A stretch of 64,000 nucleotides of DNA from Pseudomonadota bacterium (GTDB lineage Bacteria > Pseudomonadota > Gammaproteobacteria > Steroidobacterales > Steroidobacteraceae): contig JAEWLQ010000041.1 of the NCBI GenBank assembly GCA_023457495.1, positions 1-64,000 of the forward strand, read 5' to 3'. Positions within the stretch are counted from its first letter, which is position 1; the number at the start of each line of letters is the position of its first letter. Below, piece after piece: positions 9,587 to 18,059 of the stretch. The notes under the pieces are model-generated. The model saw only the letters and a list, made by a program, of their open reading frames with translations. It had not been told where the DNA came from and searched no databases. The position numbers and the translations under genes were made by a program.

Positions 9587-10162
9587 CTGGCCGCCAAGAT
9601 CACCAGCCGGGATTTCAAGCGCGGACGCTCCGGCGGGATGCGTTTCGAATTCTCGCGCTTCCGTGAATTCGGGCTCGGCCTCGCACTCGGTTTGTCGCTG
9701 TCGCTGTGCGTGCTCGTCTGGGAGAACTACCGCGAGAAGCACGCGACGAACATCTCGGCCGATGCCCCGCGCCCGGAGCCGCGCGCCAATGCGGCGCCCA
9801 ACGACGAGGAAGGCGCGAAGAACTACGACTTCTACGACATGCTGCCCAACTTCGAAGTCGTCGTGCCGGAGAAGGATCGCGAGGTCGCGCGCGAGCGCGA
9901 CACCACCCCGGCGCACATCGTGCGGCCCGGCGTCTATGTATTGCAGGCCGGTTCGTACCGGGCTCAGGCGGAAGCCGACCGCATCCGGGCGCAGCTCAAG
10001 CTCCAGGGCATCGATGCCAACGTGCAGCGCGTGGCGGTCGACGACGATGTCTGGCATCGCGTGCGCATCGGGCCCATCACGGATCTCGCCGAGTTGAATC
10101 GCCTGCGCGCCCGGCTGCGCGCGGCGGATCTGGACGCGCTCGTGATCCGTGTCGGTGAGTAG
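9587..10162 (+). CDS. SPOR-domain membrane protein, probable CTG start
   Basis: A 191-aa bitopic protein: a basic cytoplasmic head, one membrane segment (LGLALGLSLSLCVLVW), an acidic or flexible linker, then a C-terminal SPOR domain (YVLQAGSYRAQAEADRIRAQ to VRIGPITDLAELNRLRARL). SPOR domains bind denuded septal peptidoglycan, so a division-related role like that of FtsN is likely. The first ATG (9638) lacks a good ribosome-binding site. A CTG at 9587 sits 6 bases after GAGGA and yields AAKITSRDFKRGRSGG, the basic head expected for the protein after argS. I therefore favour CTG, with moderate confidence. Confidence 0.8.
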   Translation: MAAKITSRDFKRGRSGGMRFEFSRFREFGLGLALGLSLSLCVLVWENYREKHATNISADAPRPEPRANAAPNDEEGAKNYDFYDMLPNFEVVVPEKDREVARERDTTPAHIVRPGVYVLQAGSYRAQAEADRIRAQLKLQGIDANVQRVAVDDDVWHRVRIGPITDLAELNRLRARLRAADLDALVIRVGE

Positions 10163-11315
10163 TCAGACGCGGATGGCGTCTCTGCGGGGCGCGCTGGTCG
10201 CCGCCTCGCTGCTGGCAATGGCCGGCTGCGCGACCCAGCCGTCGGCGCCTGCGCCAGCGCCGCCTCCGGCCGAAGCCCCCGTTCCTCAGACCCCGCCGTT
10301 CCCCGCGCCGACACACCCCGGTCTCATAATCACCGCGGTCGGCGACATGATGCTGGGCACGGATTTTCCCGAGAACATCCTGCCCGACGACGACGGCCTG
10401 TCATTCCTCGATGCGGTGACACCGATCCTGGCGGACGCCGACGTCACCTTCGGCAATCTCGAAGGCGTGCTGATGGATGGCGGTCTGCCGGTCAAGCAAT
10501 GCAAGAACCCGAAGATCTGTTTCCTGTTCCGCTCGCCCACGCGCTACGCAAACTACTTCAAGCTCGCGGGCTTCGACGCGCTGAGCCTCGCAAACAATCA
10601 CGCCCGTGACTTCGGCGAGGAAGGCCGCAGCTCGAGCATGGCGGCGCTGGATGCGGTGGGCATTCATCATTCCGGACGGGAAGGCACGACAGCTAGCTGG
10701 ATCGCCAACGGCCGGCGCGTGGCGCTCGCCGCGTTCGCGCCCAATGTCGGCGCGAACCAGCTCAACGAGCCCGAGGTCGCACGCGCCCTGGTCGCGGATC
10801 TGGCGGCGACGCATGACATCGTCATCGTCTCGTTTCACGGCGGGGCCGAGGGAAACGGCGCCGAGACGCTGCCCTTCGCGCGCGAGATCTTCGCGGGCGA
10901 AGACCGCGGCAATGTGGTCGAGTTCGCGCGCGCGATGGTCGACGCCGGAGCGGACATCGTGCTGGGCCATGGCCCGCACGTCGTGCGGCCGCTCGAGCTG
11001 TACCGCGACCGGCTCATCGCCTACAGCCTGGGCAACTTCGCGACTTACTACGGAATCAGCGTCGAGGGCATCCGTGGCATCGCGCCGATTCTCAAGGTCG
11101 AGCTGGACGATGACGGCCGGTTCGTCTCGGGGCGGATCGTGTCGACCCATCAGCTCCGCCCCGCGGGGCCGACGCCCGACCCCGCCCAGGGCGCCCTCGA
11201 GCTGATGCGCACTCTCACTACCGCCGCCTTCCCCGACGGCGAGCTCGTGATCGGAGAAGACGGTCGCCTGTCCCGCGGGACGGGCGCATCTTCCATGCCT
11301 CCCACGACCCCGTGA
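10149..11315 (+). CDS. CapA-family lipoprotein (poly-gamma-glutamate synthesis-type)
   Basis: A 388-aa protein with a probable lipoprotein signal (LLAMAGC), a Pro/Ala-rich linker, then a CapA-type metallophosphatase-like domain. Family blocks are ITAVGDMMLGTDFP, DADVTFGNLEGVL, GFDALSLANNHARDFG, DIVIVSFHGGAEGN and GADIVLGHGPHVVRPLELY. Members take part in poly-gamma-glutamate capsule production or act as cell-surface hydrolases. No pgsB or pgsC partner is nearby, so the substrate is open. The GTG start overlaps the SPOR stop by 14 bases; alternatives are GTG 10155 and ATG 10173. Confidence 0.82.
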   Translation: MSVSSQTRMASLRGALVAASLLAMAGCATQPSAPAPAPPPAEAPVPQTPPFPAPTHPGLIITAVGDMMLGTDFPENILPDDDGLSFLDAVTPILADADVTFGNLEGVLMDGGLPVKQCKNPKICFLFRSPTRYANYFKLAGFDALSLANNHARDFGEEGRSSSMAALDAVGIHHSGREGTTASWIANGRRVALAAFAPNVGANQLNEPEVARALVADLAATHDIVIVSFHGGAEGNGAETLPFAREIFAGEDRGNVVEFARAMVDAGADIVLGHGPHVVRPLELYRDRLIAYSLGNFATYYGISVEGIRGIAPILKVELDDDGRFVSGRIVSTHQLRPAGPTPDPAQGALELMRTLTTAAFPDGELVIGEDGRLSRGTGASSMPPTTP

Positions 11316-11491
11316 AAGCGCGTCGTCCGCTGGACGAAGGGGCGTCCGCCCATCTGATGCGCACCGGTCGCGAGCTGCCAATGATGAGCGGCGTCGCCCG
11401 CGGCCGCTTCGCGCATTTCTCTGACCAGGAAGTGCAAGATCTTTACGCATTTTTGAACCAGCTCGCAGCACGGACGGCCGCGACGCGCTGA
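11312..11491 (+). pseudogene. cytochrome c C-terminal remnant
   Basis: A 59-codon frame whose GTG overlaps the capA stop. The translation ends FAHFSDQEVQDLYAFLNQLA, the usual ending of small c-type cytochromes. The preceding ELPMMSGVARGR resembles the region with the axial Met. There is no CXXCH haem-attachment site and no signal peptide, so a full cytochrome is absent. It may be the tail of a lost gene or a small gene in its own right. No homopolymer or frameshift joins it to an upstream haem motif; capA occupies that space. Confidence 0.45.
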
Positions 11492-11543
11492 AGCGTCTAA
11501 CGCACGGTGTTAGAGTTGCGCCCTCGAATCGAGGGAGCAAAAC

Positions 11544-12383
11544 ATGAAAATCAGGATTTCCACCGGTCTTTTCGTCGCCTGCTTGTTTGCCGGCCCCGCG
11601 GCCTTCGCCGAGCTGAACGCGGTCGACCAGCAATACGTCGAGCAGCTCATCAAGGGCGGGCCCAGCACCCAGCGGCAGGTCGCCGAGAACATGTACAACA
11701 CCGCCTATCGGAACGCCGAGGTACTCGACGTCATGGCGGAAGTGGTGCTCGAGAAGTACCCGCTGGCCGGCGCGCAATTCAACTACGTCGATTCGGTCGC
11801 GTGGATGTGCCGCGCGCTCGGCGCCTCGGGTAACAACCGGTATCGCCCGGTGCTCGAGAAAGTGAGCGACGACAAGAGCGCGCACCGCAAGCTGCGTGGT
11901 CATTGCGAAAAGGCCTCCAAGCAGTTGCCCAAGGGCTCTGAAAATTCATATGTCGCGGGAACGGTGAACCTCGAGCTGCTGCGCAATCCGCCGCCGCCAC
12001 CGCCGCCGGAACCGGTCAATGCCAAGGGCAAGAAGAATGCGAAGCCCGCGACCGCCAAGCCAGCGCCGGCCGCCGCGCCCGCGGCCACTCCGGTGGCAGC
12101 CGTCGCGGAAGCACCGGCCGCGAAGTCCGTCGACCTGAGCCAGGTGCAGGTCGGCATGAGCCAGCAGCAGGTGGATGCCTTGTTAGGCCCGCCGACCGCG
12201 CAGACGCAGCGCATGACCGGCAAGCAGTGGCAGCCGTTCAACTTCGGCGCGCGCGACCTGCAGCGCATGATGTACCTGTACAAGGGTGTGGGCCGCGTGG
12301 AGTTCTCGCTCAAGTCCGCGTACGAAGGCGTATTCCGGGTCGTGGCGGTGACGCCGGATCCGAACGAGACCGGATACCCGTGA
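11544..12383 (+). CDS. exported protein with C-terminal BamE/SmpA-like domain
   Basis: A 279-aa protein with a signal peptide (residues 1-22, ending AAFA). A helical domain of about 120 residues follows, with two Cys (AWMCRALG and RGHCEKAS). Then come a run of eight prolines and a long Ala/Pro/Lys linker. The C-terminal part, VQVGMSQQQVDALLGPPT to LYKGVGRVEFS, looks like the BamE/SmpA fold. There is no lipobox, unlike true BamE, so this is not bamE itself. The helical part resembles HEAT-like armadillo helices only loosely. A strong terminator follows at 12421. Confidence 0.7.
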   Translation: MKIRISTGLFVACLFAGPAAFAELNAVDQQYVEQLIKGGPSTQRQVAENMYNTAYRNAEVLDVMAEVVLEKYPLAGAQFNYVDSVAWMCRALGASGNNRYRPVLEKVSDDKSAHRKLRGHCEKASKQLPKGSENSYVAGTVNLELLRNPPPPPPPEPVNAKGKKNAKPATAKPAPAAAPAATPVAAVAEAPAAKSVDLSQVQVGMSQQQVDALLGPPTAQTQRMTGKQWQPFNFGARDLQRMMYLYKGVGRVEFSLKSAYEGVFRVVAVTPDPNETGYP

Positions 12384-12420
12384 GAGTGTGACGCGCCCAG
12401 AAGGTCGCGTACCGACACAT

Positions 12421-12453
12421 GGGGTCAGTCCTCCGGGAGGGCTGACCCCTTTT
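12421..12453 (+). terminator. rho-independent terminator
   Basis: A 13-bp stem with one G-T pair (GGGGTCAGTCCTC / GAGGGCTGACCCC), a three-base loop and a following TTTT. It ends transcription of the BamE-like gene and lies before the convergent end of ntrX. Confidence 0.88.
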
Positions 12454-12479
12454 GCTGGGAAACGGGGGCTGCCCCCGTT

Positions 12480-13847
12480 CTACTCCGCTTCGTCGGAGAC
12501 GTTGCGGAAGTCGACGCCGAGCGAGCGCAGCTTGCGATACAGGTGCGTGCGCTCCATGCCGACGCGCTTCGCCAGTTGACCGACCTTGCCGTTACACAGC
12601 AGCAGCTGCTGCTGTAGATAGGCGCGCTCGAACTGCTCGCGCGCCTCGCGCAGCGGCAGCGCCAGCAGATCCTGCTTCACCAGGGGCTCGGCGGTGGGCG
12701 CCTGCGCGGCGAGCTCGCGCTCGATCTCCTCGAGACGGATCTCCTCGCCGCCACCCTGCAGCAACAGCCGCTGCACGAGATTCTTGAGCTCGCGCACGTT
12801 GTCGGGCCACGGGTAGTTGCGCAGACGGTTCTGCGCCGCGACGCTGAACTTGCGGAACTGCAGGCCTTCTCCGTCGACCAGACGATCGACGTAGTGGCGC
12901 AGCAGGTCGGGCACGTCCTCGGTGTATTCGCGCAGCGGCGGCACCCGGACGATCATCGTATTCAAATGGGCGAGCAGGTCGCGGCGAAACGTGTCAACGC
13001 GCGTCTCGATGCCCGGTCGCGCCGAGGAGATCATGCGCGCCTTGAGCGCGACCGGCTGACTGCCGCCGACACGCGTGAACTCGCCGCTCTCGAGCACGCC
13101 GAGCAGCGCGCGTTGCGCCTGCGCGGGAAGATCCTCGAGCTCGTTGATGAACAATGTGCCGGTGCCGGCGCGTTCGAGGACGCCGGGAGAGACCTGGCCT
13201 CCGGACTCCGTGCCGAACAACACCTGCTCGGCACCGTCGCCGTGCAACGTGCTCGATATGAGCGTGACGAACGGGCGCGCCGAGCGCGGGCTCGCGTCGT
13301 GAACGAAGCGCGCGAAGGCCTCGCGGCCGGTGCCGGTCTCGCCGACCAGCAGCACGGATGAATCGTTGGAGGCGAGCTGCGTGAGATCGGACCGCAACTG
13401 TTGCATCACGCGGCTGCGCCCGACGGGCACGCCGGGGGACGCGGCCAACAACTTCCCCGCGTGACGCTTGCGCTTGCCCGCCTCGAGCGCGCGCTCCACC
13501 GTGCGCAGCAGCTTCTGCAGCGACAACGGCTTCTCCACGAAATCGAATGCGCCGAGGCGCGTCGCTTCCACCGCCGTCTCGACGGTGCCATGACCGGACA
13601 TCATGACGACCGGGCAGGACGTTTCCGCGGCATTGCCCGACCACTCGCGCAACAGCGTGATGCCGTCGGTGTCGGGCATCCAGATGTCGAGCAGCACGAG
13701 ATCCGGAAGCTGCCGGGCGCGCGACGCGCGCGCCTGACCTGCATCTCCGGCGACGTCCACGTCGTAGCCCTCCTCGGAGAGAATCTCCTTGAGGAGGCCG
13801 CGGATGTCGGCTTCGTCATCGACGACCAGAATGTGTGCGGCGCTCAT
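12480..13847 (-). CDS. ntrX: NtrX-type response regulator with degenerate AAA+ domain
   Basis: A 455-aa regulator paired with NtrY. The receiver domain has DDE near residue 10 and phospho-acceptor D54 (LVLLDIWMP). The central AAA+ domain keeps the overall pattern, but Walker A reads GETGTGRE (Lys replaced by Arg175). The GAFTGA loop that contacts sigma-54 is absent (LFGTESGGQVSPGVLERA). Walker B reads FINELED (Asp replaced by Asn235). The C-terminal Fis-type helix-turn-helix (GKVGQLAKRVGMERTHLYRKLRSLG) is intact. It therefore probably binds DNA but cannot drive sigma-54 open complexes. The ATG overlaps the ntrY stop as ATGA. Confidence 0.92.
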   Translation of the reverse strand: MSAAHILVVDDEADIRGLLKEILSEEGYDVDVAGDAGQARASRARQLPDLVLLDIWMPDTDGITLLREWSGNAAETSCPVVMMSGHGTVETAVEATRLGAFDFVEKPLSLQKLLRTVERALEAGKRKRHAGKLLAASPGVPVGRSRVMQQLRSDLTQLASNDSSVLLVGETGTGREAFARFVHDASPRSARPFVTLISSTLHGDGAEQVLFGTESGGQVSPGVLERAGTGTLFINELEDLPAQAQRALLGVLESGEFTRVGGSQPVALKARMISSARPGIETRVDTFRRDLLAHLNTMIVRVPPLREYTEDVPDLLRHYVDRLVDGEGLQFRKFSVAAQNRLRNYPWPDNVRELKNLVQRLLLQGGGEEIRLEEIERELAAQAPTAEPLVKQDLLALPLREAREQFERAYLQQQLLLCNGKVGQLAKRVGMERTHLYRKLRSLGVDFRNVSDEAE

Positions 13848-16093
13848 GCTCGCTCCTTCCTCGGTTCGGCGCGCCTTTCGCGCGCGACCATCTGTCGGGA
13901 ACCATCAGTCATCGGCAAGGATACACGCACCCGACCGCCGCCTTCCGGCGGATTGTCGGCCTCCACTCGCCCGCCATGTTCCTCGACGATCTTCTTCACG
14001 ATCGCGAGACCCAGCCCGGTGCCTTTCGGCTTGCTGGTCACGTAAGGGTCGAACAGGTGGCCGAGCACGTCGCGCGAGAAACCGGGGCCGTTGTCGGTGA
14101 CGATGATGGTTACGTAATCCGCCGAGCCGACGGTTTCCAGCCGCGTGGTCGCGACCACGCGGCCGTTCGGAGTATTTTCCACGGCCTCGGCGCCGTTCAC
14201 GATGAGGTTGTTGAGGATCTGGCGCACGCGCCCGCGATCCGCTTCGACGAGATTGATACGCGCGTCGAGATCGACGTCGATCTGCACGCCTGATTCCTGC
14301 ACGCGATGCAGGTCGGCGACCTCGGTCACGAGCGCGTTGAGCGGGAACTTCGTGACCTTCATGTCGGGCGCGCGCGCGTATTCACTGAACGCGTTCACCA
14401 TCGCCTTCATCGCCTCGACCTGTTGCACGATCGTGTACGTCGCGCGGTCGAGCACCTGCGCATCCTCGCCCTGCATCTGCGCGAGGTAGCGGCGGCGCAT
14501 GCGTTCGGCGGAGAGCTGGATCGGCGTCAGCGGATTCTTGATCTCGTGCGCGAGGCGGCGCGCGACCTCGCCCCAGGCGGCATCGCGCTGCGCCTGCAGC
14601 AGCGCGCTGATGTCATCGAACACGATCACGAATCCGCCCTGTCGCTCGGCGTCATTCTCCGCGTGTTCGTCTCCGGGCAGCGGCGTGCAGGCGCACACCA
14701 GCACGCGCGCGCCGGCGGCCTCGGGCTTGAGATCCATCTGTTCGCGCCACTCCTCCTCGCCCTTGGCGAGCCGCGCGCTCACTTCGCTGACGAAGCGCGC
14801 GTAACGCGGGTTCTCGTCCGCGAGCGCGCCGAGCGGCAGCCCGATGCCGCGCTCGAAATCGACGCCGAGGATGTTGCCCGCCGCCTGGTTCGCGCTGCGC
14901 AGCACCAGGTCGCGCCCGATCGCCATGACGCCGGTAGTGAGGCGCGCCAGGATGATCGACAGGCGCTCGCGCTCGCGCTCCACGGCCATCTGGCTGCGCG
15001 TGGTCTCCTCGCGCGCGCGCCGCAGCCGCTTGGTCATGTCGTTGAACGAATGCACGAGGAAACCCATCTCGTCGCGCGACGGCAGCGGCAGGCGCGTGCC
15101 GAAGTCGCCCTTGCCGACCGCGCGCGTGCCCGCGATCAGGTCCTGCACGGGGCGCACCAGCTTCTCGGCGGAGTAGATAGCGCCGTAGATCGCGGTGAGC
15201 ATCGCCAACAGCAGTACCAGCGTGAGAGTCATGCGAAAACTGTTCTTCACGGGTTCGCGGTAGTCGACGAGCGCGCTGTGCTGCATGTACGAGTTCTGCA
15301 CGGCGTCGGCGAGGCGCGCGAGTTGCGGTGGCACCGGGTAGATGGCCACGACGAATCGACCTTCGCTTGCCCCCGGCGTGGCAGCTATCGGTGCCGCGGT
15401 GTTGATCAGGTAGTCGCCTTCCGACACCGGTTCCAGGCTCCAGTAGAGATTGCCGCTCGCGATCGCGCGCGTCATCTCGGGCGAAGCGTGCCGCGGCAGG
15501 TTCGTCACGGTCGGATCGCTGCTGCTCGCGGCGATCACCTGCCCGAGCGTGCCGTAGACCACCACCTCGAGCGCTCCGGTCTCGACGCGCTGCGTGTCGA
15601 CGGACACCGTCCAGACGATGTTCGGATTGTCGGCCAGGCGGTTCGCGAACAGCTCCGTGCTGCGCGCGTATTCGCGCATGCGCACGTCCATCGCCGACTT
15701 GGACAATTCGAGCGCATCGGCGAGTCCCTGCTTGATCTCGACCTTGAACCAGCTGTCGATGCCGCGGTTCAGGAACTCGAGCGAGAACAGGTAGACGATG
15801 ATGAGCGGCGCGATGACGAGGGATCCGAAGATCGCCACCGTGCGCGCCGTCAGCCGGGAACCCGGCACCTGCGCGCGGAACGCGCGCACCAGCTCGACGA
15901 TCTTGCGCGCGAGCAGCACGCTGACGGTGACCACCGCGATCGCGTTGATCAGCAGGATCCACGCCTGCATCTTGCTGTACTGGACCGAGTTCTGGACGGA
16001 CAGCGCGAGCAGCAGCAGCAAGCCGCCGCTCACGAACACCCACAGTGCGATGAGTCCCAGAGTTCCGAGTTTTCTCAGCGCTGCAGGGACCAT
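13844..16093 (-). CDS. ntrY: NtrY-type sensor histidine kinase
   Basis: A 749-aa membrane histidine kinase. Two N-terminal membrane segments and a third around residues 85-105 precede a large periplasmic loop and a further segment near 290. Then come a HAMP domain (SAEKLVRPVQDLIAGTRAVG), a PAS-like region, the phospho-acceptor block RRLAHEIKNPLTPIQLSAER (His near residue 516) and an ATPase domain with NNLIVNGAEA, DNGPGF and GTGLGLAIVKK. It senses an unknown envelope or redox/nitrogen signal and phosphorylates NtrX. The ATG at 16093 is preferred; a GTG at 16102 is possible. Both overlap the DUF4390 gene, so the genes are co-translated. Confidence 0.93.
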   Translation of the reverse strand: MVPAALRKLGTLGLIALWVFVSGGLLLLLALSVQNSVQYSKMQAWILLINAIAVVTVSVLLARKIVELVRAFRAQVPGSRLTARTVAIFGSLVIAPLIIVYLFSLEFLNRGIDSWFKVEIKQGLADALELSKSAMDVRMREYARSTELFANRLADNPNIVWTVSVDTQRVETGALEVVVYGTLGQVIAASSSDPTVTNLPRHASPEMTRAIASGNLYWSLEPVSEGDYLINTAAPIAATPGASEGRFVVAIYPVPPQLARLADAVQNSYMQHSALVDYREPVKNSFRMTLTLVLLLAMLTAIYGAIYSAEKLVRPVQDLIAGTRAVGKGDFGTRLPLPSRDEMGFLVHSFNDMTKRLRRAREETTRSQMAVERERERLSIILARLTTGVMAIGRDLVLRSANQAAGNILGVDFERGIGLPLGALADENPRYARFVSEVSARLAKGEEEWREQMDLKPEAAGARVLVCACTPLPGDEHAENDAERQGGFVIVFDDISALLQAQRDAAWGEVARRLAHEIKNPLTPIQLSAERMRRRYLAQMQGEDAQVLDRATYTIVQQVEAMKAMVNAFSEYARAPDMKVTKFPLNALVTEVADLHRVQESGVQIDVDLDARINLVEADRGRVRQILNNLIVNGAEAVENTPNGRVVATTRLETVGSADYVTIIVTDNGPGFSRDVLGHLFDPYVTSKPKGTGLGLAIVKKIVEEHGGRVEADNPPEGGGRVRVSLPMTDGSRQMVARERRAEPRKERA

Positions 16094-16665
16094 GAGAACC
16101 ACTCGCTTTCGCGGTGCCAGTCGTCGGTCCAGAACATCAGCACGCGCAAGGTCTCCGGCAATCGCCCGCGGCGCACGCCGGCGCGCAGCGAGACGCGGTA
16201 GTCACGCTTGGCGGACAGTTGCGGTGAGAGCAGGAAGGGCCAGGCATCCACGGTGCCCAGCGCCTCGAGCGCTTCTTCGAGCGTCGCGTAGCTGTGCTGC
16301 TCGCCGCCCGTCGCATCGACGTCGCGCGTGACGTAGCGGTCGCTGACCGCGTGGTACATCAATTCACGCTTGAGGGAATACTCCGCCACGTTGGCGTCCA
16401 TCCAGAATCGTCGTTCGCGGGATACCACCACGTCGAGATTGAAGGTGAGCGTGAGACCATCCTTGAGCGCCGCGCGGATGTCGTCGTTCACCGGGTACGC
16501 GACGCGCGCATACAGCTGGAATACACCGTCTTCGACATTGACGTATGCGGAGCGCACTTCGAGCACGCCATCCAGTGCATCGGCGCGCGCGATGCCCGCG
16601 GCGCCCAGCGCCAGCAGCGCCGCGAGCAGCAGAATCCGAAAATCTTGGGCACGCCCGAGCCGCAT
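16075..16665 (-). CDS. DUF4390 exported protein
   Basis: A 196-aa protein with an N-terminal signal segment (ILLLAALLALGAAGIARA). The beta-rich body has the DUF4390 blocks LEVRSAYVNVEDGVFQLYA, GLTLTFNLDVVVSRERRFWMD and VLMFWTDDWHRESEWFSW. The family is found almost always between rsmB and ntrY in gamma- and betaproteobacteria, as here. The function is unknown; a periplasmic accessory of the NtrY sensor is a reasonable inference from the fixed position. The end overlaps the start of ntrY. Confidence 0.85.
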   Translation of the reverse strand: MRLGRAQDFRILLLAALLALGAAGIARADALDGVLEVRSAYVNVEDGVFQLYARVAYPVNDDIRAALKDGLTLTFNLDVVVSRERRFWMDANVAEYSLKRELMYHAVSDRYVTRDVDATGGEQHSYATLEEALEALGTVDAWPFLLSPQLSAKRDYRVSLRAGVRRGRLPETLRVLMFWTDDWHRESEWFSWSLQR

Positions 16666-16673
16666 TCGTTCCT

Positions 16674-18059
16674 CTATGTTCCCTGATCGCCGAGCTTATG
16701 CAGGCAGGCGTAGTAGAAGCCATCGGTGCCGGCCTCGCCACCCGGCAGCAGCTGCCAGCCCGCCTCCCGGGGCTGCAGGTCCGGCGGCTGCGCGAGCCCC
16801 TCCGGCCATCCGGCAAGCTGGGCGCGCGGCTCGGCACGCAGGAACCCGGAGATCACCGCCTCGTTTTCAGCCGGCAATACCGAACAGGTGCAGTAGACCA
16901 GGCGTCCGCCCGGGCGAAGTAGTTCGAACGCCGTCGCGAGAATGGCCTTCTGCGTGGATGCGAAGGCCTCGATATCCGTCGCACGCCGCAGCAGCTTGAT
17001 GTCCGGGTGGCGGCGAATCACGCCGGTCGCGGAACACGGCGCGTCGACCAGCACCCGGTCGAACGACTCGGGCGTCAGGGATTCCGGGCGCGTCCGCAGG
17101 TCGGCCGTCAGCAAGAGAGCCTCCCGTCCGGCGCGCGCGAGGTTTTCCCGCACCCGGGCCAGGCGCATCGGGTCGTCGTCGGCGGCGACGAGCTCGGCGA
17201 GATCCGGCGTGCGCTGGGCGATGTGCAAGGTCTTGCCGCCGGGCGCCGCGCAGGCGTCGAACACCCGCATGCCCGCGCGCGCATCGAGTAGTGACGCGGC
17301 GAGCTGCGCGCCGCCGTCCTGGACGGAAACGGCGCCAGTATCGAACCCGGGCAACACCTGGACCGCGACCGGCCGCTCGAGCACCACCGCGGCGTCGTTC
17401 CAGGGGACCGCGCGCGCATCGCGACCGAGCGCGCGCCACGAACGCAGAAACTCCTCGACGCCGAGCTGCGCGGGATCGACCCGCAGCACCATCGGCGGAT
17501 GTTCGTTGTTCGCGGCCAGGATGTTTTCCGCCTGGTCCGGCCAGGCGGCGAGCAGCTCGTCGCTCAGCCAGCGGGGATGCGCGTGACGCTGCGCGAGGTC
17601 CGCATCGACCTCCGCCAGCAAACGCGCGCGTTCGGCCACGAAGCGGCGCAGCACCGCGTTGACCACGCCGCTCGCGCGGCCTTCGCCGACGATGCGGCTC
17701 GCGTCCACCGCCAGATGCACCTGCGCCTCCGGCGCACCCCGCGAATATTCGATCTGGTGGGCCGCGGTCACGAGCAGCGCGGCGAGGCGCGGGGCGAGCT
17801 CCTCGAATGGACGACTGACCAGCGGCGCCAGCGCGGGCGCGAGTCGCAGATACCAGCGAAAAGTCCCGAGCGCGATGGCGCGCACCGCGGCGCGGTCGGT
17901 GCGGTCGTGCGCCGCTTCGAGCGCGACGTCGGCGGAGCGTCCCTCGAACACGACCGCATGCACCGCCAGCGCCGCCGTGGCGAGGGTTTCCGCTCCGGGC
18001 GCGTGGCGGGCGCGGCGCGGTTTCGCGGGGCCTCTGGACGCGGGTCGCGTTCGCTTCAT
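16674..18059 (-). CDS. rsmB: 16S rRNA (cytosine-967-C5)-methyltransferase
   Basis: RsmB uses S-adenosylmethionine to methylate C967 of 16S rRNA. The protein has 461 aa, slightly longer than usual because of a basic N-terminal extension. The N-terminal NusB-like RNA-binding domain spans about residues 25-160. The Rossmann methyltransferase domain has DACAAPGGKT (about 269), the motif IV DAPCSATGV (about 337) with one catalytic Cys, and CTCS with the second. The ATG overlaps the fmt stop as ATGA. It forms the usual def-fmt-rsmB series. Confidence 0.95.
   Translation of the reverse strand: MKRTRPASRGPAKPRRARHAPGAETLATAALAVHAVVFEGRSADVALEAAHDRTDRAAVRAIALGTFRWYLRLAPALAPLVSRPFEELAPRLAALLVTAAHQIEYSRGAPEAQVHLAVDASRIVGEGRASGVVNAVLRRFVAERARLLAEVDADLAQRHAHPRWLSDELLAAWPDQAENILAANNEHPPMVLRVDPAQLGVEEFLRSWRALGRDARAVPWNDAAVVLERPVAVQVLPGFDTGAVSVQDGGAQLAASLLDARAGMRVFDACAAPGGKTLHIAQRTPDLAELVAADDDPMRLARVRENLARAGREALLLTADLRTRPESLTPESFDRVLVDAPCSATGVIRRHPDIKLLRRATDIEAFASTQKAILATAFELLRPGGRLVYCTCSVLPAENEAVISGFLRAEPRAQLAGWPEGLAQPPDLQPREAGWQLLPGGEAGTDGFYYACLHKLGDQGT

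Noticed and set aside
14306..16201. A 631-codon open frame antisense to ntrY
   Set aside because: Same cause: GC-rich third positions keep the opposite strand open. ntrY has all kinase motifs.
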